Source: Clostridium thermobutyricum
GTDB taxonomy: Bacteria > Bacillota > Clostridia > Ch29
Length of the DNA: 64,000 nucleotides
Assembly (NCBI GenBank): GCA_016841565.1
Contig: JAENYX010000002.1
Coordinates: forward strand, 1 to 64,000
Reading direction: 5' to 3'
The notes beneath the pieces were generated by a model. It did no database searches and had not been told where the DNA came from. It saw only the letters and a list, made by a program, of their open reading frames with translations. A program made the translations under genes and the position numbers. This document shows positions 51,101-59,584 of this stretch, piece after piece. How positions within the stretch are numbered: position 1 is the stretch's first letter; the number at the start of each line of letters is the position of its first letter.

Positions 51101-54100
51101 ACGGGTACCATTACGAATTGTTACTTTCTTGGTTCTGCCGGTGGAATTGGTAATAACCTGGGGACCGGTACAGCTACGGGCAAGTCTGCAGACGCATTTG
51201 CATCCGGCGAGGTGGCGTATCTGCTGGGCTCCTCATTTGGCCAGACGTTGGGGACCGATACCATACCTGTGTTCCGTACATTAAACGACAGCAATGCGGT
51301 ATTTAAGCTCACCTACTTAAACGGTGCCGATGAACACGCGGTGCAGTATTACAACATCGGCAGTGCCGTAACGACGGCCGGCGTAGCCAACCCCACCAGC
51401 CAAGGCGGCATATTCTCGGAATGGGCGGGGCTCCCCGACATAATGCCGGCCGTTGATGTCACGGTAACTGCAGTGTTTGCCACGCCCACTGCGGTGCAGC
51501 TAATATCAGCGACGGCCGACGGTATGGCCGGCACCACCACATCAACCAAGATTAACCTTGTTTTTGATGACGCAATCACCGGGCTGACTGCAGGCCATAT
51601 CACCATTACGGATGGCACAGGTTCGGTGACCAAGGGGGAGCTGACCGGCTCGGGAACGACGTGGACCATTGCGCTGACATCCGTCGCCGGGGAGGGTGAT
51701 GTATCTGTAGAAGTATCGGAACCGGAAGGCTATACCATTTCGGGGACACCAAAGACAGTAACGGTATATAAGCTGATGACCGGGCTTTCCATAACTACGT
51801 CTTCTTTGGCTGAGGCTACGGTGGGCTTAGCATACAGCCAGACCATTGAATGCAGCTATACAGGCAGCGGTACGCTGCAATTCAGTGCAACAGGACTTCC
51901 GGGCGGACTCTCAATTAATAATAGTACCGGATTTGTCGGCGGGATACCTGATGCGGATACGCAATTGGGTTCACCGTACAGTATAGTCATAGAGGTTACC
52001 GACGGTTCGTTAACAGATACAAAAACTTACTCTCTAATAGTGAACGCCGCACAAGAGCCGGTGACCGATGCATCCATTTCTCCTGATACCGGCAATTTTG
52101 ACGTTTATAGTCCTGCCGACGTAATTACCACCGTAACCTGGAACAGTGCTCAGTCGGTAACCGATGTGGTGTACAATTCAGACAGTCTGACGGCAGGCAC
52201 CGATTACTCGGTAAACGGCAATATCCTGACCATCACGAAGAATTATCTGGCAACCAAGCCTTCAGGCACTCTTGTATTGACAATTGTTTTCGACATAGGC
52301 GGCCCGTCTTCACTGACAGTAAATATCACAGACAGCACCCCTCCATGCATCAGCCCCGGCACGGTTACTTATGATTTGGCCAGTCCTGCCGACGTAATTA
52401 CCACCATCACCTGGAACAATGCGCAATCGGTAACCGATGTTGTATACAATTCAGACATACTGATCGAAGATATTGATTATACCGTTAACGGCGATATTCT
52501 GAATATAAAGGAGGCTTATCTTTCTGCCCAGGTCTTTTCCGAAAATGATACAGCGGAGTTTGAGATTACCTTTGACACCGGTTTCACTACAATCCTTACA
52601 GTTGCCATTGCTAACAACTATGCACCCGGCAGTGACGCCTTTTTGAGTGACCTGACGGTAGGGGGCAGCACAGTGAATGGTTTTGCTCCGGGTAACTACA
52701 CCTATTATGTGGAGCTGCCCTACGGCACTCTGCCCGGCAGCGCGGCGTCTCTGGTTGGCGCGACGGCAAATGACCCTCTGGCTCGGGTCGACATCATCCG
52801 GGTGTCCACTTTGCCCGGCAGTGCCACGGTGACAGTTACCGCCGAGGATGGGACTGTCAAGGTTTATACGGTCAATTTTACCGTAGGTACGGTTCCGGGC
52901 ACAACCTATATCGTTACCTTTAACAGCAACGGCTCGGTGTATACCACCAAAACCGTTAACGAAGGTGAGAGTATCGGAAGCGGCAACTGGCCGTCCGACC
53001 CGACGAGAGCAGGCTATACCTTCGACGGCTGGTACACGGGAACAAACGGCTCGGGAACGCTGTTTACATCTTCAACAACGGTCAATGCCAGTATAACCGT
53101 CTACGCAAAATGGACGCCAGATGGCGGCTCCTCCCATGGTGGCGGCAGAAGCAGAACTCGGTCAGCCCCGACCTATAAAGCTGATGTTAAAACAGGAAAC
53201 GGCACTGAAACGACTCTTCCGGTCACGGTTAATAAAAAAATCGGAAGCGCAGCCATAGAGATAGGCTCTCCGAATCTTACTTTAGGCGATACTGTCATCA
53301 CGGTTCCCTCCATTCCCGACGTGGGCACCTATTCCGTAGGCATACCGGTTTCAGAGCTGTCAATGCCCGACGGGCAAGGTACGTTGTCTCTCAATACCGA
53401 CGCCGGCAGCATTACAGTTCCGTTAAATATGCTGACAGGCGTTGCGGGTATAAGAGGAAGAAAGGCGGAAATCACCATAGGGCAGGGTGATAAGGACAAT
53501 CTAGCGGAGGATGTCAAAGCCGCCATGGGCGACAGGCCGCTCATCCAGCTCACGCTGTCCATCGATGACAAACAGACCGACTGGAACAATCCCGACGCTC
53601 CGGTAATGGTTTCAATACCTTATACGCCAACAGCCGCAGAACTTGCCAATTCTGAAAGCATAGTTATATGGTATATAGACGGTAGCGGCAATGCTGTTTC
53701 GGTGCCCAACGGGCGCTACCACACGGCCACCGGAACCGTAACCTTCGCAACCACCCATTTCAGCTATTACGCCGTAGGCTTCAAGCAAGTAAGCTTCAAG
53801 GATGTGGCCAAGGACGCGTGGTATGAAAGAGCGGTTTCTTTTATCGCAGCAAGAGAGATTACCGCAGGCACGGGCAACGGCAATTTTAGCCCGGAAGCAA
53901 AGCTGACAAGGGGCGAATTTTTAGTCATGCTGATGAAAGCGTACAGCATAGCCCCCGACTTAAACCTTAAGGATAACTTTGCAGACGCGGGCAGCACCTA
54001 TTACAGCGGCTACCTGGCCGCAGCAAAGAAGCTTGGCATATCCTCGGGGGTGGGCAACAATATGTTTGCGCCGGAAAAAGAGATTACCCGCCAGGAGATG

Positions 54101-54334
54101 TTCAACCTGTTATACAATGTCCTTAAGGTAACCGGACAGCTCCCGCAGGGCCATTCTGGCAAGACACTCTCGGATTTCACCGATGTAGAACAGATAGATG
54201 CCTGGGCCAAGGAAGCTATGACGGTGCTAGTCAAGACCGGAACCGTAGGCGGCAGCAACGGCAAACTTTTCCCGGCCAATACGACCACAAGAGCAGAAAT
54301 GGCGCAGGTGCTGAAAAATCTGCTGGGGAAATAG
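48194..54334 (+). CDS. Giant modular SLH surface protein
   Basis: The 2046-residue protein has a signal peptide (about residues 1-28). Two GLUG-repeat blocks (about 60-330 and 740-1000) are each followed by a TYFNGAxEHAVQYYN module (370-441, 1030-1096). Three tandem putative-Ig (He_PIG) repeats span about 443-696, with a fourth near 1197-1286. Then come two X2-like modules (1290-1475), a cadherin-like sandwich (1479-1565), an InlB/flg_new-type repeat (1570-1640), an Ig-like linker and three SLH repeats (1860-2046). It is probably an adhesin or carbohydrate-binding surface protein. AAAGGGGG precedes the ATG. Composition is richer in GC than neighbours. A strong terminator follows. Confidence 0.92.
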   Translation: MKRKKTILSLLLCAAIVFSFMPVTVRAADIWDGSAEAPTLGTGSSSQPYQIGTAEELAWFAQQVNGGSTGVCAVLTADIELNNTADWANWATTAPVNTWIPIGNGTNKFAGSFDGDGHTVRGIYIGSGDKLGLFGCVGAGGSIQNVRVAESYISGSSNIGGVCGQNNGGSITGCYNHGSVVGSGNFVGGICGDNIGTVTGCYNHGSVGDTGNYAGGICGQNLGTVTGCNNYHSVRGAQSVGGICGVNVAGGTVSRCGNAGSVTSTAQHAGGVCGSLSAATEPRAKILDSFNAGTVQGTTSGGICGYNMQGSITGCYFLNVSGAVGGSYQGSVEATGKSAAAFALGEVAYLLGPLFGQVLGTDQIPVARSSNDDNAVFKLTYFNGAVEHAVQYYNSGSTVSADGISTPTGEDGEYFLRWDNLPAAMPNDDVTATAVFGAAEVPFITTTSLGNAVVGSAYFCSIQCEGSRPIIYSVSFGALPPGLSLDADTGKITGTPTTGGTFIFTIQAENTAGSDTQELSITVEAAPEITTTSLPSGTVGVSYSTGIETEGTSTAFTVTTGTLPAGLSLDAVTGVVSGTPAAAGTYSFTIKAENNIGSDTQELSITVKKAEPAITTNSLPSGTLRASYSAEVEAEGKTPFTFTVSAGSLPAGLSLDSATGIVSGTPTVVGVSTFTVHVVNDAGEDSRELSIEISDQALGSGTPGDPYQIFTEGQLTWFAGEVNGGRRDIHAVLMADIALNDTIGWKNWATNPPTSTWTPIGAGITNRFIGSFDGNNHTISGVYINSLGDYQGLFGYIGANTTIQNLSLTESYIGGKSYVGGICGLSMTSKIRNCYVSATVVGSGKYAGGVCGYNNANCVIRNCYNTGTITGPGLTGGISGINSGTITGCSNAGTIDSNGASFGFGGISGGNCDGGSIIDSCNTGDIFAPNNNNVGGVCGYNTVTITNAYNTGAVTGNSNTGLVCGYVPDTGTITNCYFLGSAGGIGNNLGTGTATGKSADAFASGEVAYLLGSSFGQTLGTDTIPVFRTLNDSNAVFKLTYLNGADEHAVQYYNIGSAVTTAGVANPTSQGGIFSEWAGLPDIMPAVDVTVTAVFATPTAVQLISATADGMAGTTTSTKINLVFDDAITGLTAGHITITDGTGSVTKGELTGSGTTWTIALTSVAGEGDVSVEVSEPEGYTISGTPKTVTVYKLMTGLSITTSSLAEATVGLAYSQTIECSYTGSGTLQFSATGLPGGLSINNSTGFVGGIPDADTQLGSPYSIVIEVTDGSLTDTKTYSLIVNAAQEPVTDASISPDTGNFDVYSPADVITTVTWNSAQSVTDVVYNSDSLTAGTDYSVNGNILTITKNYLATKPSGTLVLTIVFDIGGPSSLTVNITDSTPPCISPGTVTYDLASPADVITTITWNNAQSVTDVVYNSDILIEDIDYTVNGDILNIKEAYLSAQVFSENDTAEFEITFDTGFTTILTVAIANNYAPGSDAFLSDLTVGGSTVNGFAPGNYTYYVELPYGTLPGSAASLVGATANDPLARVDIIRVSTLPGSATVTVTAEDGTVKVYTVNFTVGTVPGTTYIVTFNSNGSVYTTKTVNEGESIGSGNWPSDPTRAGYTFDGWYTGTNGSGTLFTSSTTVNASITVYAKWTPDGGSSHGGGRSRTRSAPTYKADVKTGNGTETTLPVTVNKKIGSAAIEIGSPNLTLGDTVITVPSIPDVGTYSVGIPVSELSMPDGQGTLSLNTDAGSITVPLNMLTGVAGIRGRKAEITIGQGDKDNLAEDVKAAMGDRPLIQLTLSIDDKQTDWNNPDAPVMVSIPYTPTAAELANSESIVIWYIDGSGNAVSVPNGRYHTATGTVTFATTHFSYYAVGFKQVSFKDVAKDAWYERAVSFIAAREITAGTGNGNFSPEAKLTRGEFLVMLMKAYSIAPDLNLKDNFADAGSTYYSGYLAAAKKLGISSGVGNNMFAPEKEITRQEMFNLLYNVLKVTGQLPQGHSGKTLSDFTDVEQIDAWAKEAMTVLVKTGTVGGSNGKLFPANTTTRAEMAQVLKNLLGK

Positions 54335-54352
54335 GAAACTCTATATAAGATA

Positions 54353-54389
54353 AAAAAATTCCTGGCGGTTTATCGCCAGGAATTTTTTT
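54353..54389. terminator. Bidirectional terminator
   Basis: Stem AAATTCCTGGCG / CGCCAGGAATTT with A-run on the left and T-run on the right, so it can serve both the surface protein gene and the convergent gene that ends at 54391. Confidence 0.9.
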
Positions 54390-54390
54390 A

Positions 54391-55092
54391 TCAGTCGGTA
54401 ATCCGTATGTCCTCCAACTGCGGAGGGAATAACGGAAGTCCGAAGAATTCCGTGCAGATGGCTTCGGCGAATTCCTCGCAGGGAGGTATGAAACAGAAGC
54501 CGAAAGCAGGTATAAGAAGTTCTACTTCTGCAATTACCTTCAGTATTATGGTGATGCAGAGGTCAAGTTTGAACCTGAAGTCGTTTAAGAATCTACCGTC
54601 TGCGCAGGTGGCACCTACCGTTGCTTCAATTTCAAAGGGAATAATGGATTCGTCGGGTACAAAGAGTACAACGTCCTTGGGAACGGTGATGGTCGCTGTT
54701 CCTGTGCCTCTTACTCCATTAGCGTCAACGAATTCAACCACAATGGGTATTTCAACATCCGCCCTTACCCTTGCGAAATTATCGCGATCCCTATCATGAT
54801 TCTTATCATGTTTTTTATCACGGTCTCTGATTCTATCAACCCTTAGATTCTTAACAACTCCTCTGGATTTCACATTCCTGCACCCGATGAAGTTTAGAGG
54901 TCTTGTAAAGGGGCCTCCGGTGGGGCATATTACCACCTTTTCATCTTCGAGTACAAGCTGTTGTAAACACGCATCGTATACCTTCTTAACCTGTACACAG
55001 ACTCTTTCACGTACTCCAAGAGTATCCTGACCTCCGGCTACAAGCCCGGGGCAGTTTTTGTTTGCTCTGCTGGCAGCAGTATAAAAAGACAT
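54391..55092 (-). CDS. Cysteine-containing hypothetical protein, possibly spore surface
   Basis: A 233-residue protein without signal peptide. The N-terminal part has RERVCVQVKKVYDACLQQ, a cysteine-spaced motif I associate with uncharacterised clostridial proteins. The middle is rich in Arg/Asp/Lys/His (RIRDRDKKHDKNHDRDRD), and a beta-rich C-terminal part carries more cysteines (FGFCFIPPCEEFAEAIC). Cysteine content and hydrophobic strands suggest assembly into a cross-linked layer, such as spore coat. ATG 55092 has AAAGGAG upstream. It is divergent from the gene at 55236. Function is inferred only. Confidence 0.6.
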   Translation of the reverse strand: MSFYTAASRANKNCPGLVAGGQDTLGVRERVCVQVKKVYDACLQQLVLEDEKVVICPTGGPFTRPLNFIGCRNVKSRGVVKNLRVDRIRDRDKKHDKNHDRDRDNFARVRADVEIPIVVEFVDANGVRGTGTATITVPKDVVLFVPDESIIPFEIEATVGATCADGRFLNDFRFKLDLCITIILKVIAEVELLIPAFGFCFIPPCEEFAEAICTEFFGLPLFPPQLEDIRITD

Positions 55093-55235
55093 ATATTCAA
55101 CTCCTTTCACACGTTTTGGGGCATATAACCCTGTTGCAGTAGTAATATATGAGTCTGGAACAGATTTGGTGCATTGCGGTCTTACGTTTCTTCTAATTTA
55201 AGTAATCATGCATATATTTCTAAGGGGGTGGTGTT

Positions 55236-56714
55236 ATGGTTAGGGCTGTTGACGAAAAAAAACTGGTTATAGACAGCAAAAGGAATGTGTGGCTGTTTTA
55301 TACAATGTCTGACGGCAAAATTGGTTATATAGTTAAGAAGAACAGGGGTCAACCCATTACCGGACAGCTGGAAGCGATTGGATCAATAGAAGAGTTTGAT
55401 ATAATTGTGGACGACAGGGATAATATACATATAGTGGCTTTGAGCTCCGAGCAGAAGGTGGTTTACCTGAGGCATGATACAAAGGACTGGTTAATTCATA
55501 ACCTATATGGTTTTTCGGGGAAATCAATAAATATATCCGCTCTTAAGATAATAAAAGACGGCGCTCATCTGCACCTGCTGTATGTTTATTCGGCGGACGG
55601 AGGAAGCTCGGCCCTTTTCCATCATCAATGGACGGGTAATGAATGGAAGGGTCACAGAGTGTTTGATATGCCTGGAAGAGCCGTAAGTATGTGTTTTGAT
55701 GTCAACGTCGACAGAAAGAATCAATTGTGTATAGCAGCAACTGCCGGAAAAACCTTTTATCTCTGGGAATTTGATGGAAGCAGGTGGGTGCAGGCGCTCA
55801 GAAAAGACGGTGATGTATGGGAACATACTCAGAGTATAACTTTTCAGGAAGATTATATTCTGATACAGAACGTCAGGGGAGTATTTTTTGCAAACAAAGC
55901 CCGGGAAATTGACAAAGCTCAGCCCGAGGAAATAATTCAGGGAAAGCATGTGGAGAAAGGCCCGGTTATTATTAACAGGAAAAACACATTATATGTAGCA
56001 TGGACCGAAGGGGGAAGCCTGGGATACAGGACATCCTACGATGGAGGAGCAAGCTGGGGAAGGGTCAAGTATTACCACCATGTTCGGGGTGAAACACTGG
56101 AGGTTTATGGTTTCTCAAATACCTATTCACTTCTTATTAGCGCAAAAAGGGTAATTGCCACCAGTCCTCCGGAATTACACATACCATTTTTGCACAGGTC
56201 TGTTGAAAGAATAAGGTTGCCGGAGGATGTTTTCAGGGAAGAAGATAAAAGGCTTCAAAGCTGCAGCCAAGATAGCCTGCGCATCACTGATACACCGGAA
56301 GGCAGCGGGGAATATGGACAAAGCACCAGTGTGCCTGAAACGGGTCCAGATTACCGGTACCGCAGTGATGAACCACAAAGCAGCAGAGACCAAAGCAGCG
56401 TTTCGAGTACTGGCAGCGAGGAGATATCGGATTCTGCCGGTGAAGGAAAACCCGGCAGCGGTCAATACAATGAGTCGTCTCCTGGTTCTGCCGTAGGAAT
56501 ACCGGCCGAAATAGAAAAGGTAAGGAGCGAATTTACTGCCCTTGAGCAAAGGATACAGGCCAGTGTATCAGAAAGACTGGAAAAATTAGAATCCGAAGTG
56601 GCAAGGTTAAAGGAGAAACTGAATAGTACCGGTGCAAAGAACAGGATACCTGCACCTCCGGGAGGCAATGTAATAAGTCAGGACATGATAAACAAATACC
56701 TGCGAAAGAGATGA
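55236..56714 (+). CDS. Hypothetical beta-propeller-like protein with coiled-coil tail
   Basis: A 492-residue protein. Residues 1-310 are repetitive beta-strand sequence (for example NVWLFYTMSDGKIGYIV, NTLYVAWTEGGSLGYRTSYDGGASWGRV) with a BNR-like Asp/Gly-rich motif, suggesting a propeller. Residues 340-425 are Ser/Gly/Asp-rich and low complexity. Residues 425-465 form a coiled coil (EIEKVRSEFTALEQRIQASV). The ATG follows AAGGGGGTGG. It reads away from the cysteine-containing gene. I do not recognise the family; a surface or spore-related role is possible. Confidence 0.65.
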   Translation: MVRAVDEKKLVIDSKRNVWLFYTMSDGKIGYIVKKNRGQPITGQLEAIGSIEEFDIIVDDRDNIHIVALSSEQKVVYLRHDTKDWLIHNLYGFSGKSINISALKIIKDGAHLHLLYVYSADGGSSALFHHQWTGNEWKGHRVFDMPGRAVSMCFDVNVDRKNQLCIAATAGKTFYLWEFDGSRWVQALRKDGDVWEHTQSITFQEDYILIQNVRGVFFANKAREIDKAQPEEIIQGKHVEKGPVIINRKNTLYVAWTEGGSLGYRTSYDGGASWGRVKYYHHVRGETLEVYGFSNTYSLLISAKRVIATSPPELHIPFLHRSVERIRLPEDVFREEDKRLQSCSQDSLRITDTPEGSGEYGQSTSVPETGPDYRYRSDEPQSSRDQSSVSSTGSEEISDSAGEGKPGSGQYNESSPGSAVGIPAEIEKVRSEFTALEQRIQASVSERLEKLESEVARLKEKLNSTGAKNRIPAPPGGNVISQDMINKYLRKR

Positions 56715-56787
56715 TGGCCGGGTATGTTGATTTCAAAGGGGATTTCTGGTATTCTGAAGAAGAAACCGGAAATGGAGGTAGTGAAAA

Positions 56788-57471
56788 GTGAGTCTGAAAT
56801 CCGATAATATTTCCAAATTAATTGACCATACATTGTTAAAGGCCAATGCAAGCCGTCAAGATATACAGGAACTGTGCAGCCAGGCCATCAAGCAGGGCTT
56901 TTTCTCGGTTTGCATAAACCCTTATTGGGTAAAGCCGGCGGTTGATATGTTGAAGGGGGAAAGGGTCAGGGTATGCTCTGTAATTGGTTTTCCGTTGGGG
57001 GCATGTGCTTCCCGGGTCAAAGCCTTCCAGAGCGGCATTGCCTTGGAACAGGGAGCCCATGAGCTGGATATGGTGGTTAATATAGGGGCGGTGAAGGATA
57101 AGGATTATTCGGTGGTGGAAGCCGAGATTAAAGAGGTAAAGAGGGTGGCAGGCGATAATATTGTTAAGGTGATTATTGAGACCTGCTTCCTTACCCAAGA
57201 GGAGAAGGTACACCTGTGCAAATTGGTAAAGGAATGCGGTGCAGATTTTGTCAAAACATCCACCGGTTTTGGCACAGCAGGCGCAACGGTTGAGGATGTC
57301 AGGCTGCTTAGGGAGACGGTGGGGTCCCATATCGGAGTAAAAGCCTCCGGTGGGATAAGGAATTTGGAAACCCTTATGGGAATGGTAGAAGCAGGGGCAA
57401 ATCGCATTGGAACCAGTAGTGGTATTATAATTATGGAAGAATGCAAACAGCACAATATGAGGAGGAATTAA
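56788..57471 (+). CDS. deoC: Deoxyribose-phosphate aldolase
   Basis: A 227-residue class I aldolase: LIDHTLLKANASRQDI at the start, KVIIETCFLTQEEK with the active-site helix, and the Schiff-base lysine in GADFVKTSTGFGTAGAT. GVKASGGIRNLETL is the second lysine motif. It splits 2-deoxyribose-5-phosphate into acetaldehyde and glyceraldehyde-3-phosphate. The start is GTG 56788 with GGAGG upstream. With the purine nucleoside phosphorylase at 59585 it hints at deoxynucleoside salvage, though they are not in one operon. Confidence 0.95.
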   Translation: MSLKSDNISKLIDHTLLKANASRQDIQELCSQAIKQGFFSVCINPYWVKPAVDMLKGERVRVCSVIGFPLGACASRVKAFQSGIALEQGAHELDMVVNIGAVKDKDYSVVEAEIKEVKRVAGDNIVKVIIETCFLTQEEKVHLCKLVKECGADFVKTSTGFGTAGATVEDVRLLRETVGSHIGVKASGGIRNLETLMGMVEAGANRIGTSSGIIIMEECKQHNMRRN

Positions 57472-57472
57472 A

Positions 57473-57901
57473 ATGGCAGGTATAGAGTACAAGAGAGGAA
57501 GAACATTTATGGGCCGTATCCCATACGGGGAGGATGTTCTGGATTCCCTCACGGGATTTGTCCGGGAAAAAGGCATCAAAAAGGGCAGACTACAGATGAT
57601 TGGTGCGGTACAGCGGGCTGTGGTGGGTTTTTATGACAGCCGGTCGGGTAAATATGTGGACATTGTATACGATAAATCAATGGAAGTGTTAAGTCTTACC
57701 GGGAATATTTCCGTTAAGGACGGTGAGCCCTTTGTCCATGCCCACGTGACACTGGGTGATGAGCAAGGCCGTAGCTTTGGAGGGCATCTGATGGGCGGAA
57801 CGGTAGTCTTTGCAGCCGAGTTTATAATAGAGGAGTTTCAGGGAGAGGATCTGGAGAGGAAGCATGACCAGACAACAGGATTAGCTTTATGGGATATCTG
57901 A
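57473..57901 (+). CDS. PPC-domain (DUF296) protein
   Basis: The 142-residue protein fits the PPC/DUF296 fold, found as a DNA-binding companion in plants and as a small trimeric protein in bacteria. Signatures are GRIPYGEDVLDSLTGFV, LQMIGAVQRAVVGFYD, and HAHVTLGDEQGRSFGGHL. It starts one base after the deoC stop with AGGAGG inside the end of deoC, so it is cotranscribed. Function unknown. Confidence 0.88.
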   Translation: MAGIEYKRGRTFMGRIPYGEDVLDSLTGFVREKGIKKGRLQMIGAVQRAVVGFYDSRSGKYVDIVYDKSMEVLSLTGNISVKDGEPFVHAHVTLGDEQGRSFGGHLMGGTVVFAAEFIIEEFQGEDLERKHDQTTGLALWDI

Positions 57902-57915
57902 GATATTTTGTAAAA

Positions 57916-58237
57916 AGTACCGTTTCTACAGCAAACGGTACTCAGGTTGTAGACAAATACAATTAGGCTTCATGAATACCCGCTTATGCAAAAATGCTTT
58001 AGAGGAAACTAAAGCCTTGCTTTTTGAAAATCCTAACGCATCCTATGAGGCGTCCATGCCTCAAAGGAGCCTGGTCTGGCGTCCTGCCAGCCCTACGGAT
58101 TTTCTGCCAAGTTTCGGCGAGTTTCCTTGCTAAACCATTTTAAGATTGCGCTTGCGTTTCATGAAGCCTTATGAGTCTGAGCAATCGGGTTTTTCTTCAG
58201 TCTGAGTATCGTTTCTACAGCAAACGGTACTTTTTTT
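57916..58237. repeat. Structured noncoding element bounded by direct hairpin repeats
   Basis: This 480-bp intergenic space contains no gene. A 25-bp hairpin sequence (GTACCGTTT...AAACGGTAC) occurs at 57917-57941 and, with one mismatch, at 58206-58230; the second is followed by a T-run and looks like a terminator. Between them, 12-bp perfect inverted repeats AGGCTTCATGAA (57965-57976) / TTCATGAAGCCT (58158-58169) enclose hairpins, including GCTTTAG/CTAAAGC and TGAGGC/GCCTCA. It may be a mobile structured element inserted inside a terminator, or a noncoding RNA. Confidence 0.55.
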
Positions 58238-58381
58238 ATGCCTGCGACGAAAAAATGTCATATTGAGGGAGTACCATTATTATGAAATATTACAATTATA
58301 TTAAATTTTCATCAAATTATATGAAAAAGCATCCTATTTATTATAAAATAATAGCAGAATAATGTACCAGGGGGGCTTGGC

Positions 58382-59509
58382 GTGAGGAATAAAAAGATAG
58401 TATCACTAATTGTTGCAGCAGCATTGGTTGTATTACATAGTACCGTTGTATTTGCCGACCTGGCGGATGAACAAAGAAAGCTTGAGCAGATTCAAAAGGA
58501 GATGCAGAAAACCGAAAGCCAGCTCAAGGGTGTGCAGCAGCACAAAAACAGCCTGCTCAGGGAACTGGAAAGGCTCAACAACCAGCTGAATGAAGCCCAG
58601 AACCAATTGAACCAGGTAGAAAAGGATATCGAGGATACAAGGAAAGAGTTGGAGAGAGTCACCAAAGAGCTGGAACAGGCTCAGAAAGAATTGGACAGGC
58701 GTGACGATCTGTACAAACAAAGGCTCAGGACCATGTATAAAAACAGCGGCTATGGCTACCTGGAGGTCTTATTCGATTCCGAGGGTTTTTCGGATTTTAT
58801 TTCCCGTTTCTATCTTGTAAGCAAGGTAGCTGCCTATGATATATCCATTCTGGAAGAACTGAAGGAATATCGTAATTTGGTTCAGGACAAGAAGGATGAG
58901 GTTAAGGAAAAGGAAATAAGGATGCTGTCGCTTAAGAATGATCTGTTAATCAAGAAGCAGGAGACCCAGGCTATTACAGCAAGCAGGAACAATGCATTAG
59001 GCAGTGTCAAAAACCAGGAAAAACAGTTAGATAATATGCTGGCAGAGTTGGAAAAAACCTCGAAACAGATAACACAGACCATACTGAGTTTATCGGGTAA
59101 TGGTCAGTTTGTTGGAGGTAAATTTGTATGGCCGGCTCCGGGTTATAAGAGAATCACATCCGATTTCGGGTGGCGTGTGCATCCCATATTAAAGACCAGG
59201 AAATACCATACGGGGATTGACATAGGCGTACCCTGGGGTAAAAAGATAGTGGCGGTAGGAGGCGGCAAAGTGATATACGCCGATACCTACGGATCATACG
59301 GAAAGGCCGTAATGATAGACCATGGAGGCGGTATTGTTACTCTTTATGCACATAATTCCAGTATCAAGGTCAAAGTGGGAACCATAGTGAGTGCGGGAAC
59401 CACCATAGCTCTCGCAGGCAGTACAGGAATGTCAACCGGGCCACATCTGCATTTTGAAGTTAGAAAAAATGGAGAGGTAATAGACCCCAAACCCTGGTTA
59501 GGAATATAG
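58382..59509 (+). CDS. Murein hydrolase activator/M23 peptidase with coiled coil (EnvC-like)
   Basis: A 375-residue protein: signal peptide (residues 1-25), a long coiled coil to about residue 240, and a C-terminal M23 (LytM) domain. The metal ligands are present in KYHTGIDIGVP and GPHLHFEV, with VTLYAHNSS in between, so it may be active rather than a mere activator. It would act on peptidoglycan cross-links at septum or spore. The start is GTG 58382 behind GGGGGG. Strong terminator downstream. Confidence 0.92.
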   Translation: MRNKKIVSLIVAAALVVLHSTVVFADLADEQRKLEQIQKEMQKTESQLKGVQQHKNSLLRELERLNNQLNEAQNQLNQVEKDIEDTRKELERVTKELEQAQKELDRRDDLYKQRLRTMYKNSGYGYLEVLFDSEGFSDFISRFYLVSKVAAYDISILEELKEYRNLVQDKKDEVKEKEIRMLSLKNDLLIKKQETQAITASRNNALGSVKNQEKQLDNMLAELEKTSKQITQTILSLSGNGQFVGGKFVWPAPGYKRITSDFGWRVHPILKTRKYHTGIDIGVPWGKKIVAVGGGKVIYADTYGSYGKAVMIDHGGGIVTLYAHNSSIKVKVGTIVSAGTTIALAGSTGMSTGPHLHFEVRKNGEVIDPKPWLGI

Positions 59510-59513
59510 TCTG

Positions 59514-59550
59514 CCAGCCTGCACATTGTGCAGGCTTTTAAATTTTTTGA
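59514..59550 (+). terminator. Rho-independent terminator
   Basis: Stem AGCCTGCAC/GTGCAGGCT with a 3-base loop and T-rich sequence after it. It ends the M23 peptidase gene. Confidence 0.85.
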
Positions 59551-59584
59551 TAATAATGGTATACTAAAAAAAGGAGGGATGGAT

